A stretch of 64,000 nucleotides of DNA from Achromobacter xylosoxidans. Its GTDB lineage: Bacteria > Pseudomonadota > Gammaproteobacteria > Burkholderiales > Burkholderiaceae_B. Positions 8,272 through 16,824 of the stretch are shown in pieces. The stretch's first letter is position 1. Every line of letters starts with the position of its first letter. The position numbers and the translations under genes are program-made. The notes under the pieces are model-generated. The model made no database searches and was not told the origin of the DNA. It saw only the letters and a program-made list of their open reading frames with translations. The stretch lies in NCBI RefSeq assembly GCF_014490035.1, contig NZ_CP061008.1:2976001-3040000 (forward strand). Reading direction: 5' to 3'.

Positions 8272-9480
8272 GTGTCCGTACCCACAGACGTGTCCGGCGA
8301 GCCGGCGGGCTCGGTGAGCGAAGCAGGGCAGTATCAGGTGAGTCTGATCGCGCCGGGCAGCCATGTCTTCGCAAGGGAAGCAGGCCGCGGCAACCTGATC
8401 ATCGGTCCGGCCAGCATGGGCAAGAAGGCCGATCTGCACGTGGCTGGCGAAGACGCCATCAACTGGGCGGTGTTCGATCCATTCTCCACGCCTGCCGGCT
8501 CGGCATGGCCGCGCCACATCGATTATTACGGCAACGACAGCGGCTTCTTCGGCTGGTCGCAAGGCCGCGAGATCGAGCAGTTCAGCTGGGCGCCGGCATT
8601 TTCGGACAGGCGCGCCATCGACGCCGGCGCGGCAAGAATCCAGACGCTGCATATCCGGCTGGACGCGGTGTCAGGGCATCTAGCCGCCAGACTGCCCCAG
8701 GTCCGCAACCTGGGGCTGTTTGGCGACCCGACGCGCATTACCGTGGCGGGGCCGCTGCCCGACATGCTGTCGCTGCAGCCTGCGCTGGGACGCCGGGCCG
8801 TCGGAGCTCCATATGCCTTGCCCGACCTCGGTCCGCTCCATAACGTGACTGCGCTGACGTTGCACGGCGCGCCGCTGGGACAAGCCATATCACTGCAAGG
8901 GATCGAGCGCTTTCCGCAGTTGGAGAGCCTGTCGCTTTGGGGCAGCTTCAGCGACTGGGGGGCGCTGGCCCGGTTGTCGCGCCTGACGAGTCTGGAGATC
9001 CGCTACACGCCCGATCTGGTCGGGTTGCCGGAACTGGCCAGTTGGCCTCTGCTGGACAGGTTCATCGCCTTCAACGTCGACGAAGCGGCGGGCAAGCGAT
9101 TGAAGGCACAGATGACGGCGAGGGCGAAGGTCCGCGCTTGGGGCGGCTACAGCTCCGTCTCCAAGCTGCGCAAGCAGGAGTGGTGGCAGAGCGAATACGG
9201 CCGACCATTCTCGGGCTGGAGCAGCCGCATGGCGAAGTCGGCGAACACCGCTTATGACAAGGCGCAGGCGGCGCTGGAAAGCGCCAGCAATCCCGCTGAG
9301 GTCCAAGTCGCAATCTCTGCCTTCGCCAGCCACTTCAATGGCATGAAGGGCATCGAGACCATGGAGCGCGAAGACATCGGCGAGGCGGTGTGGCAGTTCA
9401 GCCAGCTTGCCCTGGTCGAACGGTTGGGCGTAAGCGAAGAGCAGGCGCAGCGCTGGTTCGACGAGGCGAGGGATTACTGA
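8272..9480 (+). CDS. Leucine-rich-repeat-like protein of unknown function
   Basis: A 402-residue protein read from a GTG at 8272, which has an AAAAGGAG ribosome site 7 bp upstream; a longer open frame to the left is a shadow of the membrane gene. Residues 120-280 contain several imperfect leucine-rich units (IQTLHIRLDAVSGHLAARLP, VRNLGLFGDP, NVTALTLHGAPLGQAISLQG, QLESLSLWGSFSDWGALARL, RLTSLEIRYTPDLVGLP). The N-terminal third is aromatic-rich (NWAVFDPF, GFFGWSQGREIEQFSW) and the C-terminal third is helical. There is no signal peptide. LRR proteins bind other proteins, so a partner of the membrane protein encoded just upstream is a fair guess, but no function can be assigned. Confidence 0.6.
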   Translation: MSVPTDVSGEPAGSVSEAGQYQVSLIAPGSHVFAREAGRGNLIIGPASMGKKADLHVAGEDAINWAVFDPFSTPAGSAWPRHIDYYGNDSGFFGWSQGREIEQFSWAPAFSDRRAIDAGAARIQTLHIRLDAVSGHLAARLPQVRNLGLFGDPTRITVAGPLPDMLSLQPALGRRAVGAPYALPDLGPLHNVTALTLHGAPLGQAISLQGIERFPQLESLSLWGSFSDWGALARLSRLTSLEIRYTPDLVGLPELASWPLLDRFIAFNVDEAAGKRLKAQMTARAKVRAWGGYSSVSKLRKQEWWQSEYGRPFSGWSSRMAKSANTAYDKAQAALESASNPAEVQVAISAFASHFNGMKGIETMEREDIGEAVWQFSQLALVERLGVSEEQAQRWFDEARDY

Positions 9481-9565
9481 GAGGCGTTGCTTCGCGCCCG
9501 GCGTTGCGGCCCGCGCATTCCCGCGCGCGCTATTCTGGCAGTCGGACTCACTTTCGGAGCAGCTC

Positions 9566-9982
9566 ATGGAACCAAGAATCACGGTCATCACGCTGGGCGT
9601 CGATGATCTGGAAAAATCGGTGGCTTTCTATCGCGATGGGCTGGGGCTGTCGACCGAGGGCATCATCGGCAAGGAGTTCGAACACGGCGCGGTCGCGTTC
9701 TTCGACTTGCAGAATGGCGTGAAACTTGCCGTGTGGCCGCGCGCGAGCATGGCTGCCGACACGGGCATTGCGTTGCGGCCGGGCGGCTCTCTTGAATTCA
9801 CCTTGGGACACAACGTGCGTTCCAAAAGTGAGGTGGACGCGGTGATGCAGCAGGCTAATGGCGCGGGCGCCACCGTGGTCAAAGCGGCAGGCGATACCTT
9901 CTATGGCGGTTACGCGGGCTACTTCATGGATCCGGACGGGCATTTGTGGGAAGTGGTCTACAACCCTCAGATGCTGCCTTAG
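9566..9982 (+). CDS. VOC family (glyoxalase/bleomycin resistance-like) protein
   Basis: A 138-residue protein with the vicinal-oxygen-chelate fold. The first beta-alpha-beta module is ITVITLGVDDLEKSVAFYRDGLGL, and the second ends with the typical GYFMDPDGHLWEVVYNP, which supplies the metal-ligand glutamate in this family. The single-domain length is normal for VOC proteins. Members range from lyases and dioxygenases to drug-binding proteins, so no reaction is proposed. It is a stand-alone gene downstream of the LRR-like gene. Confidence 0.85.
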   Translation: MEPRITVITLGVDDLEKSVAFYRDGLGLSTEGIIGKEFEHGAVAFFDLQNGVKLAVWPRASMAADTGIALRPGGSLEFTLGHNVRSKSEVDAVMQQANGAGATVVKAAGDTFYGGYAGYFMDPDGHLWEVVYNPQMLP

Positions 9983-10066
9983 GAATAGTCGCGTAGCGCT
10001 CTGTTACGGTGACAAAGGGGCGCTTCCTTTAAGCTCCGCGAGTCTCAATTCTGATGGAGCTGGCGC

Positions 10067-10414
10067 ATGTTCAAGCCCTTGATTTCCGTGGCATCGATGG
10101 TTGCATTGTTGGGAATGGGCGGCATGGCCCGGGCCCAGGATCTGGTCCTGCCTTCCATTCCCGAAGCCACGGATGCGATCGTCGACATGCTGGCGGACAC
10201 GGGCATGCCGCGGCCGTCCAAGGTCAAGCTTGGAACCTGCATCCCTGCGGTGGACGCCACCTATCCGGGCCAGGTCGCCTGCACGGTCGCGGTGACCCTG
10301 GGGGCTGCGGTCAGCGAGAACCAGATGGATTTCTACAAGCAGGACGGCAAGTGGAAAGCGCAGCCCAGCGTTTCCCAGGATAAGCTGCCGTTTCCTGATC
10401 CCAAGCTGGATTGA
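10067..10414 (+). CDS. Small secreted protein of unknown function
   Basis: A 115-residue protein with a Sec signal peptide (MFKPLISVASMVALLGMGGMARAQD) that leaves about 91 mature residues. The mature part has two cysteines that could form a disulfide (GTCIPAV and QVACTVAV) and a short alpha/beta look. I do not recognise the family. It lies 52 bp upstream of the tautomerase gene and probably shares its transcript. Confidence 0.55.
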   Translation: MFKPLISVASMVALLGMGGMARAQDLVLPSIPEATDAIVDMLADTGMPRPSKVKLGTCIPAVDATYPGQVACTVAVTLGAAVSENQMDFYKQDGKWKAQPSVSQDKLPFPDPKLD

Positions 10415-10466
10415 GAACGACCTCCGGCGTGGCGACGGGCACAGGCACTTCAACCAGGAGAAAGTC

Positions 10467-10703
10467 ATGCCGTTCGTCAGTATCCGCATTACCCGCGATG
10501 GCGTTACCGCCGAGCAGAAAGCGCAGGTCATCCGCGAAGTCACCGAGACGCTCGAACGCGTGCTGCACAAGCCGCCGGAGTGGACGCACGTCGTGATCGA
10601 GGAAATCGACACGGACAACTGGGGTTTCGGCGGGGTGACGACGACCGAGATGCGGGCGGGCAGGGTGCCGACGCCGGGCGCCAAGCCGCAAAGTGGCGGC
10701 TAG
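10467..10703 (+). CDS. 4-oxalocrotonate tautomerase family enzyme
   Basis: A 78-residue protein of the small tautomerase superfamily. The sequence begins MPFVSIRITRDGVTAEQKAQVI, so removal of Met leaves the catalytic N-terminal Pro1. The usual helix (REVTETLERVLHKPPEWTHVVIEEI) and the NWGFGG turn follow. Such proteins act as homohexamers in the cytoplasm and isomerise enol/keto acids. The C-terminal GGVTTTEMRAGRVPTPG tail is a little longer than in XylH. The substrate is unknown; no aromatic meta-cleavage genes are adjacent. Confidence 0.85.
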   Translation: MPFVSIRITRDGVTAEQKAQVIREVTETLERVLHKPPEWTHVVIEEIDTDNWGFGGVTTTEMRAGRVPTPGAKPQSGG

Positions 10704-10722
10704 GGTCAACTACCCGCCGTGC

Positions 10723-10748
10723 CAGGCCTGGGCCATGCCCCAGGCCTG
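10723..10748. terminator. Hairpin between convergent genes, possible terminator
   Basis: A perfect 10-bp stem (10723-10732 with 10739-10748) encloses a 6-nt loop between the tautomerase gene and the oppositely oriented membrane gene. There is no U-tract on either strand, so it may be a rho-assisted or purely structural element. Confidence 0.4.
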
Positions 10749-10769
10749 TGAGCCGCAAGGGCTTTGGCG

Positions 10770-11696
10770 CTATTGGGGCTGACGCTCCAGCGCCATGGCC
10801 GGCTTTTGCAGCTTGCGATAGGCCATAACCAAGGTCAGGGAAAACAAGGAAACCAGCAGCGCCGCCGCGGGCAGTTGCGGCAGCGCGTCCCGCGGGAAGA
10901 CATAGGCCAACAGCGGAAACGCGTATACGGCGGGCATGCGCATCTCGAACAGGCGCAGCAGCAGCCACATCAGCGCCAGGTCCAGCAGGACCACCGTCAT
11001 CCAGTCCTCGACCGCCAGATAGAGCGCCACGCCGACAGCGGCCGACAGGGTCAGCATCGCAGTCTGCTTGAACAGCATGCGCCACGAGTACATCTTCATG
11101 TGCAGGGACTCGTACACCACCACGGCCACTGGCGGCAGTACGGCCAGGTGCGTATTGCCGGCGAGCGCGGCGATGCCGATTCCGGCCAGGCTGATGGCGG
11201 CATAGGCAGCCATCAGCCTGGGCTGGATGGAAGCGGTGCGATCCGTGCTGGCGCGCAGCCGTCCCAGCATCACGCCCAGCATCAGTAGCAGGGTGCTGAT
11301 CACAATGGCGGCAATGAATGACGGCTCGGTGGCGTTGGTCACCACCGGCAAAAAGCCCGTGGCCAGCGCAGGCGCCAGACTGTAGCGCAGCAGCAGGAAG
11401 AACAGCAGCATCGCTGCCAGGACGAGCGCCAGTTTGGCGGTATAGGGTATGGCCAGCAGGTTGATGCCGAAGCCCATCAAGGCCGTTGCCGTGGGCCAAA
11501 GAAAGATCTTCTCGGGATGGCGCATCCAACCGGGCTCGCGGTAGACCCACAAGGCGATTGCCATGGCGGCGATCTCGGGCAGCACGATCTCGCGATCGTT
11601 CCAGACGGCGGCGGCCGCGACCATTGCAGCGATGAACGCGAAGGCGCAGAAATACGACAGGCGTGCCTGGCGAGGCGTGAGCGTTGCTTGCTGCAT
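10770..11696 (-). CDS. Uncharacterised polytopic membrane protein
   Basis: A 308-residue protein with about eight to ten membrane spans and no large soluble domain. Blocks such as REIVLPEIAAMAIALWVYRE, GFGINLLAIPYTAKLALVLAAML, APALATGFLPVVTNATEPSF and GNTHLAVLPPVAVVVYES are reminiscent of HPP-like membrane proteins, but the match is too loose to name. I start at the ATG at 11696 (MQQATLTPRQARLSYF); the upstream in-frame ATG would add a basic non-family tail. It lies downstream of, and on the same strand as, the flavoprotein gene, with a 161-bp gap. Confidence 0.6.
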   Translation of the reverse strand: MQQATLTPRQARLSYFCAFAFIAAMVAAAAVWNDREIVLPEIAAMAIALWVYREPGWMRHPEKIFLWPTATALMGFGINLLAIPYTAKLALVLAAMLLFFLLLRYSLAPALATGFLPVVTNATEPSFIAAIVISTLLLMLGVMLGRLRASTDRTASIQPRLMAAYAAISLAGIGIAALAGNTHLAVLPPVAVVVYESLHMKMYSWRMLFKQTAMLTLSAAVGVALYLAVEDWMTVVLLDLALMWLLLRLFEMRMPAVYAFPLLAYVFPRDALPQLPAAALLVSLFSLTLVMAYRKLQKPAMALERQPQ

Positions 11697-11832
11697 GGCG
11701 GAACCCTTTTCGAAAATGCGCCTGGCCCGCTGCGCTGCATGAGGCAGTCGGGGCAATACGATGGCGTCAGTTTCAAGCTTGACACGATGGGAAGGTCAAG
11801 CGGCGGGGTTCAGCAGGCGCATTTCGCGGGCC

Positions 11833-11850
11833 CGTGCCGGGCCCGGCACG
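11833..11850 (-). terminator. GC-rich palindrome just downstream of the flavoprotein gene
   Basis: An 18-bp perfect palindrome (9-bp arms, CGTGCCGGG and its complement) begins 7 bp after the flavoprotein stop on the reverse strand. It has no poly-U run, so I call it a weak terminator or 3'-end stabiliser. Confidence 0.35.
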
Positions 11851-11857
11851 CTTACCC

Positions 11858-13465
11858 CTATCGGCTCATGATGCTCAAGGCCACCGCCTCGGCGATCTTG
11901 ATGCCGTCCACGCCCGCCGAGAGGATTCCGCCGGCATAGCCCGCGCCTTCGCCAGCCGGGAACAGGCCTTGGGTATTGAGGCTTTGCAGAGTCTCGTTGT
12001 CGCGCTTGATGCGGATGGGCGACGAGGTGCGGGTTTCGACGCCGGTGAGCACGGCGTCGTGCATGCCGAAACCCTTGATGGTCTTGTCGAAGACGGGGAG
12101 CGCTTCGCGGATGGCGCTGATCGCGAATTCGGGCAGCGCGGCGGCCAGGTCGGTCAGGTGCACGCCCGGCGTATATGAGGGCTGCACGGAGCCGAATTCG
12201 GTCGAGGCCCGGCCGGCGATGAAATCGCCGACCAGTTGGCCTGGTGCGCTGTAATTGCGGCCGCCCAGCTCGAACGCCTGGGATTCCCATTTGCGCTGGA
12301 AATCCACGCCCGCCAGCACATGTTCGGGGTAATCGACCTCGGGCGAAATTCCGACCACGATGCCCGCGTTGGCGTTGCGCTCGTTGCGCGAGTACTGGCT
12401 CATGCCGTTGGTGACGACACGGTCGGGTTCGGACGTGGCAGCCACCACGGTGCCACCAGGGCACATGCAGAAGCTGTAGACCGAGCGTCCGTTGCTGGCA
12501 TGATGCACCAGCTTGTAATCCGCCGCGCCCAGGATGGGGTGGCCGGCGTTGGGGCCGAAGCGGGCGCGGTCGATCAGCGACTGCGGATGTTCGATCCGGA
12601 AGCCGATCGAGAAGGGCTTGGCTTCCATGAACACGCCCTGGTCGTGCAGCATCTGGAAGGTGTCGCGCGCGCTGTGGCCGATGGCCAGCACGACGTGGTC
12701 GGCCTCGATGTGCTCGCCGCCGGCCAGGGTCACGCCGGTGACGCGGCCGTTTTCCCGATGCAGCGTTTCGACCCTGCTGGAGAAGCGGACTTCGCCGCCC
12801 AGCTTGGTGATGGTGTCGCGCATGACTTCCACCATGCCGACCAGGCGGAACGTGCCGATGTGCGGCTTGCTCACGTACAGGATTTCTTCGGGCGCGCCGG
12901 CCAGGACGAATTCCTTGAGCACTTTTTCGCCGTAGTGCTTGGGGTCCTTGATCTGGCTGTACAGCTTGCCGTCGGAGAAGGTGCCGGCGCCGCCTTCGCC
13001 GAATTGCACGTTCGAATCGGGGTTCAGGATGCGCTTGCGCCACAGGCCCCAGGTGTCCTTGGTCCGTTCGCGCACGGCCTTGCCGCGTTCCAGGATGATG
13101 GGCTTGAAGCCCATCTGCGCCAGGACCAGCCCGGCGAACAGCCCACAGGGGCCGGTGCCGATGACTATGGGGCGCTTGCTCAGGTTGGCGGGCGCCTGGG
13201 CGACGAACTTGTATTCGGTGTCGGGAGTGGGCTTGACGTTGCGGTCGTCGTGATAGCGCTTGAGCAGCGCCGCTTCGTTTTCGACGTCGACGTCCAGCGT
13301 GTAGATCAGCAGGATGTTGTGCTTCTTGCGCGCGTCATAGCTGCGGGAGGCAACGGTGTAGCCGCGCAGATCGCTGGCCGCTACACCCAGTTTCTTGAGA
13401 ATCGCGGCAGGCAATTCTTCGGGCGTGTGATTCAACGGCAGCTTGATTTCAGACAGTCGCAACAT
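11858..13465 (-). CDS. FAD/NAD(P)-dependent dehydrogenase, COG2509-like
   Basis: A 535-residue flavoprotein. It has an N-terminal domain of about 95 residues (RLSEIKLPLNHTPEELPAAI, with SYDARKKHNILLIYTLDV) that is typical of this uncharacterised family. A Rossmann motif follows at about residues 100-112 (VIGTGPCGLFAGLVLAQMG), with ERG at the end of strand 2. Other motifs are FGEGGAGTFSDGKLYSQI, VVLAIGHSARDTFQML, GFRIEHPQ, CPGGTVVAATSEP and the C-terminal LFPAGEGAGYAGGILSAGVDGIKIAEA. These proteins are soluble and their substrate is not established. The start at 13465 (MLRLSEIK) matches the family N-terminus; open frame further upstream crosses the AraC gene. Confidence 0.85.
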   Translation of the reverse strand: MLRLSEIKLPLNHTPEELPAAILKKLGVAASDLRGYTVASRSYDARKKHNILLIYTLDVDVENEAALLKRYHDDRNVKPTPDTEYKFVAQAPANLSKRPIVIGTGPCGLFAGLVLAQMGFKPIILERGKAVRERTKDTWGLWRKRILNPDSNVQFGEGGAGTFSDGKLYSQIKDPKHYGEKVLKEFVLAGAPEEILYVSKPHIGTFRLVGMVEVMRDTITKLGGEVRFSSRVETLHRENGRVTGVTLAGGEHIEADHVVLAIGHSARDTFQMLHDQGVFMEAKPFSIGFRIEHPQSLIDRARFGPNAGHPILGAADYKLVHHASNGRSVYSFCMCPGGTVVAATSEPDRVVTNGMSQYSRNERNANAGIVVGISPEVDYPEHVLAGVDFQRKWESQAFELGGRNYSAPGQLVGDFIAGRASTEFGSVQPSYTPGVHLTDLAAALPEFAISAIREALPVFDKTIKGFGMHDAVLTGVETRTSSPIRIKRDNETLQSLNTQGLFPAGEGAGYAGGILSAGVDGIKIAEAVALSIMSR

Positions 13466-13554
13466 CTTTGGTCCAGATAAATGGGCGAGCACAACGTCGC
13501 CAAACGCGAATTGTACTGGACCGCAGGCCGGGGCCGCGGCGTATCCCGCGCCGA

Positions 13555-14508
13555 TCAGGGGCCGGGAGGGCTGGTGCGCGCATCCCGCCGCACCGCCTGC
13601 GGCGGCATGCCGAAGCCGCGCAGAAAAGCCTCGCGCAAGTGGCGGCGGTCGCGAAAACCGGTTTCCCTGGCCACCACTTCCAGCGGATGCCGGCTGCTTT
13701 CTATCATCAGCCGGGCGGCTTCCAGTCGCAGCCCCTCGATGGCCTTGGCGGGCGACTGGCCGGTTTCGGCCGTGAATACACGGCTGAACTGGCGCGGGCT
13801 CAGGCTGGCGGCCTGGGCCAGATCCTCCACGCTCAAGGGACGGGCGAGGTTGCGCCGGGCATGTTCCAGCGCTTGCTGGATGCGGTCGGACTTGGGCGCG
13901 AGCCTGAGCATTTCCGAATGCTGCGACTGTCCGCCCGAGCGGCGCTGATGCATCACCAGCCGGTGCGCCACCGCGCGCGCGAGTTCCGCGCCCAGGTCCT
14001 TCTCCACCAGCGCCAAGGCCAGGTCCATTTCCGCCGTCATGCCGGCGGAGGTCCAGACCGCCCCGTCGGCGATGTAGATGCGGTCGGCCTCGACCTGCGC
14101 GCGGGGGTGGCGCTGCTGCAAGGCGTCGGCCCAGTACCAGTGCGTGGTGGCGCGCCGCTCGTCCAGCAAGCCCGCTTCGGCCAGCAGGAACGCGCCGGTG
14201 CACAGGCCGGCGACGCGGCGCGAGCGTGGCGCGAGTTTCTCCAGCAGCCGGGGGAGTTCGGGCGAGACGCGCCTGGACAGGGGCGAAAGCACGCCGGCCA
14301 CCAACCAGGTGTCGGCCTGGCTGCGGGCGGTGAGCGGACGGGCCTGCACCGTCAGGCCCGCCGAGGCGCGCACCGCGCCGTCCAGGGCGTAGCTTTCCAC
14401 GGCGTAGAAGGGCTCGCGCGCCACCGCGTTGGCGAGTTCGAATACGGCCTGCGTGCCCAGGCCGATGATTTGGAAGCCTTCGGGAAGTATGTAACCGATG
14501 CGGTGCAT
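13555..14508 (-). CDS. AraC family regulator with DJ-1/PfpI-like sensor domain (GlxA type)
   Basis: A 317-residue regulator. Residues 1-180 form a DJ-1/PfpI (class I amidotransferase-like) domain with the nucleophile-elbow segment VAGLCTGAFLLAEAGLLDERRATTHW. The last 100 residues are a double-HTH AraC domain (RPLSVEDLAQAASLSPRQFSRVFTAETGQSPAKAIEGLRLEAAR, then second HTH ETGFRDRRHLREAFLRGFGMPP). GlxA-type regulators usually activate a divergent or adjacent operon in response to a small nitrogenous metabolite. It is divergent from the SDR-thiolase-thioesterase operon at 14645, its likely target. The ligand is unknown. Confidence 0.88.
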   Translation of the reverse strand: MHRIGYILPEGFQIIGLGTQAVFELANAVAREPFYAVESYALDGAVRASAGLTVQARPLTARSQADTWLVAGVLSPLSRRVSPELPRLLEKLAPRSRRVAGLCTGAFLLAEAGLLDERRATTHWYWADALQQRHPRAQVEADRIYIADGAVWTSAGMTAEMDLALALVEKDLGAELARAVAHRLVMHQRRSGGQSQHSEMLRLAPKSDRIQQALEHARRNLARPLSVEDLAQAASLSPRQFSRVFTAETGQSPAKAIEGLRLEAARLMIESSRHPLEVVARETGFRDRRHLREAFLRGFGMPPQAVRRDARTSPPGP

Positions 14509-14644
14509 GGGGGCGTCCTGGCGGGTTCTGGCCCCGCATATGTCCAGCGTTGATGTCCTTATTTACGACTATATACGTCATTTACGCCATGCGCTGCAAG
14601 CCGCAACATGGCTCCCATCGCAACCCCTCTTTGTGAGTCCCAAC

Positions 14645-15445
14645 ATGGCACAAACCCAACCCGGCACCGCCCTCGTCACGGGCGCATCCAGCGGCATCGG
14701 CGCGCTGTACGCGGAAAAATTGGCGCAGCAGGGCTACGACCTGATCCTGGTCGCCCGCAACCGCGAGCGTCTGAACACGCTGGCCAGCGACATCAGCACC
14801 CGCAGCGGCCGCGCGGTGGAGGTATTGGCGGCGGACCTGGGCGACCGCGCGTCGCTGGCCCGCGTCGAAGACCAGCTGCGCCAGGACGCCAGCATTGCCT
14901 TGCTGGTGAACAACGCCGGCATCGGCACGCATACGCCGCTGCTGCAAAGCGACGTGGAGCAGATGACGCGCATGGTCGATCTGAACGTCACCGCGCCGAT
15001 GCGGCTGACCTATGCGGCGGTGCCGGGCTTCGTCGCGCGAGGCCGGGGCGCCATCATCAATATCGCTTCCGTCGTGGCGCTTGCGCCCGAAGTCCTGAAC
15101 GGCGTCTATGGCGGCAGCAAGGCGTTCGTGCTGGCGTTCAGCCAGTCGCTGCAACACGAGCTGGCCGGGACCGGCGTGCAGGTGCAGGCGGTGCTGCCCG
15201 GCGCCACGGCCACGGACTTCTGGGCCATCGGCGGGCGGCCGGTGGAAACATTGGACCAGCGCATCGTGATGCGCGCCGAAGACCTGGTCGATGCCGCCTT
15301 GCTGGGCTTCGCGCGCGGCGAGAAGGTCTCCATCCCCTCGCTGCACGCTGGCGAGGAATGGGACGCCTATGAAGCCGCGCGCCTGGCCATGGCGGGGCAC
15401 CTGTCCAGCAGTACCGTTGCGCAGCGCTACGCGGCCGCGGTCTGA
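14645..15445 (+). CDS. Short-chain dehydrogenase/reductase (SDR)
   Basis: A 266-residue classical SDR. The cofactor motif TGASSGIG is at residues 11-18 and NNAG near 90. The catalytic Ser lies in IINIASVVALAPEVLNGVYGGSK, where the Tyr and Lys of YxxxK are also visible. The arginine pair after the second strand (VARNRERL) suggests NADP(H). It likely reduces or oxidises a 3-hydroxyacyl or related alcohol. It starts a three-gene unit with a thiolase 25 bp downstream and a PaaI-like thioesterase, which points to acyl-CoA metabolism. I use the ATG at 14645; an in-frame upstream extension has no SDR-like sequence. Confidence 0.9.
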   Translation: MAQTQPGTALVTGASSGIGALYAEKLAQQGYDLILVARNRERLNTLASDISTRSGRAVEVLAADLGDRASLARVEDQLRQDASIALLVNNAGIGTHTPLLQSDVEQMTRMVDLNVTAPMRLTYAAVPGFVARGRGAIINIASVVALAPEVLNGVYGGSKAFVLAFSQSLQHELAGTGVQVQAVLPGATATDFWAIGGRPVETLDQRIVMRAEDLVDAALLGFARGEKVSIPSLHAGEEWDAYEAARLAMAGHLSSSTVAQRYAAAV

Positions 15446-15469
15446 GCCTGCTCCTGGGAAGCTGAAACC

Positions 15470-16603
15470 ATGAAAGCAGTCATAGCCGCTTATGCGCGCT
15501 CGCCTTTCCACTTTGCCCGCAAGGGCCGGTTGGCCGGCTTGCGGCCCGATACCTTGGCCGCGCAGGTGGTACAGGGCCTGCTGCGGCGCACGGACCTGGA
15601 TCCGGCGTTGCTGGAGGACGTGATACTGGGCTGCGCCTATCCGGAAGCCGCGCAAGGCAACAATCTGGCGCGCATCGTCGGCCTGTTGGCCGGCCTGCCC
15701 CTGGAGGTGGGCGGCATGACCGTGAACCGCTTCTGCGGTTCGTCGATGCAGGCGGTGCACATCGCGGCGGCGCAGATCGAGGCCGGCATGGGCGAGGCCT
15801 TTCTTTGCGTGGGGGTGGAGTCGATGACGATGGTGCCGCAGGGCGGCTTCAACTTTTCGCCCAACCCCGAGCTGCAGGCGACCAGCGACGCCTACCTCTC
15901 CATGGGCGAGACGGCGGAGAACGTGGCGCAGCGTTGGAACGTCAGCCGAGCCGACCAGGAACTGCTGGCGCTGCAATCCCACCGCAAGGCCGCCGCGGCG
16001 CGCGAGCAGGGCTTGCTGGCGGCCGAGATCGTGCCCATCCGCTTGCCGGACGGCGAGGTGGTCGATGCCGACGGCTGCATCCGTCCGGGTACCACGCTGG
16101 ACGCATTGGCGGGACTCAAGCCCGCGTTCCGCGCCGATGGCGTGGTCACGGCGGGCACCTCGTCGCCGCTGACCGACGGCGCGGCGGCGGTGCTGGTTGC
16201 CAGCGATGCCTTCGCGGCGCGCCACGGCCTGGAGGCGCTGGCGCGCATCCGCAGTTTCGCGACCGTGGGCGTGGACCCGGCCGTCATGGGCATAGGTCCG
16301 ATACCTGCCACGCGCAAGGCGCTGGCGCGCGCGGGGCTTGCGGCGGCCGACCTGGACGTGGTGGAGATAAATGAGGCGTTCTCGTCGCAGGCCCTGGCTT
16401 GCGTCCGTGAGCTGGGCCTGGACATGGCCCGGGTCAACATCGACGGAGGCGGCCTGGCCATCGGCCATCCTTTGGGCGCCACGGGCGCGCGCATCACCGG
16501 CAAGGCTGCGGCGTTGCTGGCGCGCAGCCAAGGGCGCTATGCGCTGGCCACGCAATGCATAGGCGGCGGCCAGGGCATCGCCACGGTGCTGGAACGGCCC
16601 TGA
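15470..16603 (+). CDS. Acetyl-CoA C-acyltransferase (thiolase)
   Basis: A 377-residue thiolase, slightly short of the usual 390. All catalytic elements are visible: the acyl-accepting Cys in VNRFCGSSMQAVH, the NEAF motif (VVEINEAFSSQAL), the His in GGGLAIGHPLGATGAR, and the second Cys near the end in ATQCIGGGQG. It condenses two acyl-CoA units or cleaves 3-ketoacyl-CoA. The early sequence (AVIAAYARSPFHFARKGRLAGLRPDTLAAQVV) is of the degradative FadA/PcaF-like type. It stands between an SDR and a thioesterase, so a beta-oxidation-like route is likely; the chain length is unknown. Confidence 0.93.
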   Translation: MKAVIAAYARSPFHFARKGRLAGLRPDTLAAQVVQGLLRRTDLDPALLEDVILGCAYPEAAQGNNLARIVGLLAGLPLEVGGMTVNRFCGSSMQAVHIAAAQIEAGMGEAFLCVGVESMTMVPQGGFNFSPNPELQATSDAYLSMGETAENVAQRWNVSRADQELLALQSHRKAAAAREQGLLAAEIVPIRLPDGEVVDADGCIRPGTTLDALAGLKPAFRADGVVTAGTSSPLTDGAAAVLVASDAFAARHGLEALARIRSFATVGVDPAVMGIGPIPATRKALARAGLAAADLDVVEINEAFSSQALACVRELGLDMARVNIDGGGLAIGHPLGATGARITGKAAALLARSQGRYALATQCIGGGQGIATVLERP

Positions 16604-16824
16604 ACCCGATCGACAGTCGGACCTCATCGAACCATGCGCACGCATGCCTTCATTTCCCTTGGCCGCGATGCGGCCTTTGCCTTAACGGGGGCCTTGGCCC
16701 GAGCGCGTGGCAGTTGGGCTTGTTCTTCGCGTGCATGGCGCTCGGATGCGCCGCGCTGATGGCGGGCAAGCGCCGGCGGTAGTACCTTCCTGATTCTCGA
16801 CAACCTGTACAGAGGACACATTCA
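16604..16824. other. Intergenic region between thiolase and thioesterase genes
   Basis: A 221-bp gap. One frame ending at 16782 encodes a membrane-like stretch (SAWQLGLFFACMALGCAALM) followed by GKRRR and a stop, but it has no ATG, GTG or TTG in a sensible place before that stretch, so I do not call a gene. The last 20 bp hold the GAGGA ribosome site of the thioesterase. Confidence 0.4.

Noticed and set aside
14582..16645. A 687-codon reverse frame across the SDR and thiolase genes
   Set aside because: It is antisense to two genes with full catalytic motifs and has shadow-frame composition.
16634..16782. Possible small membrane peptide downstream of the thiolase
   Set aside because: The membrane-like stretch has no start codon with a ribosome site in its frame; kept as a remark only.
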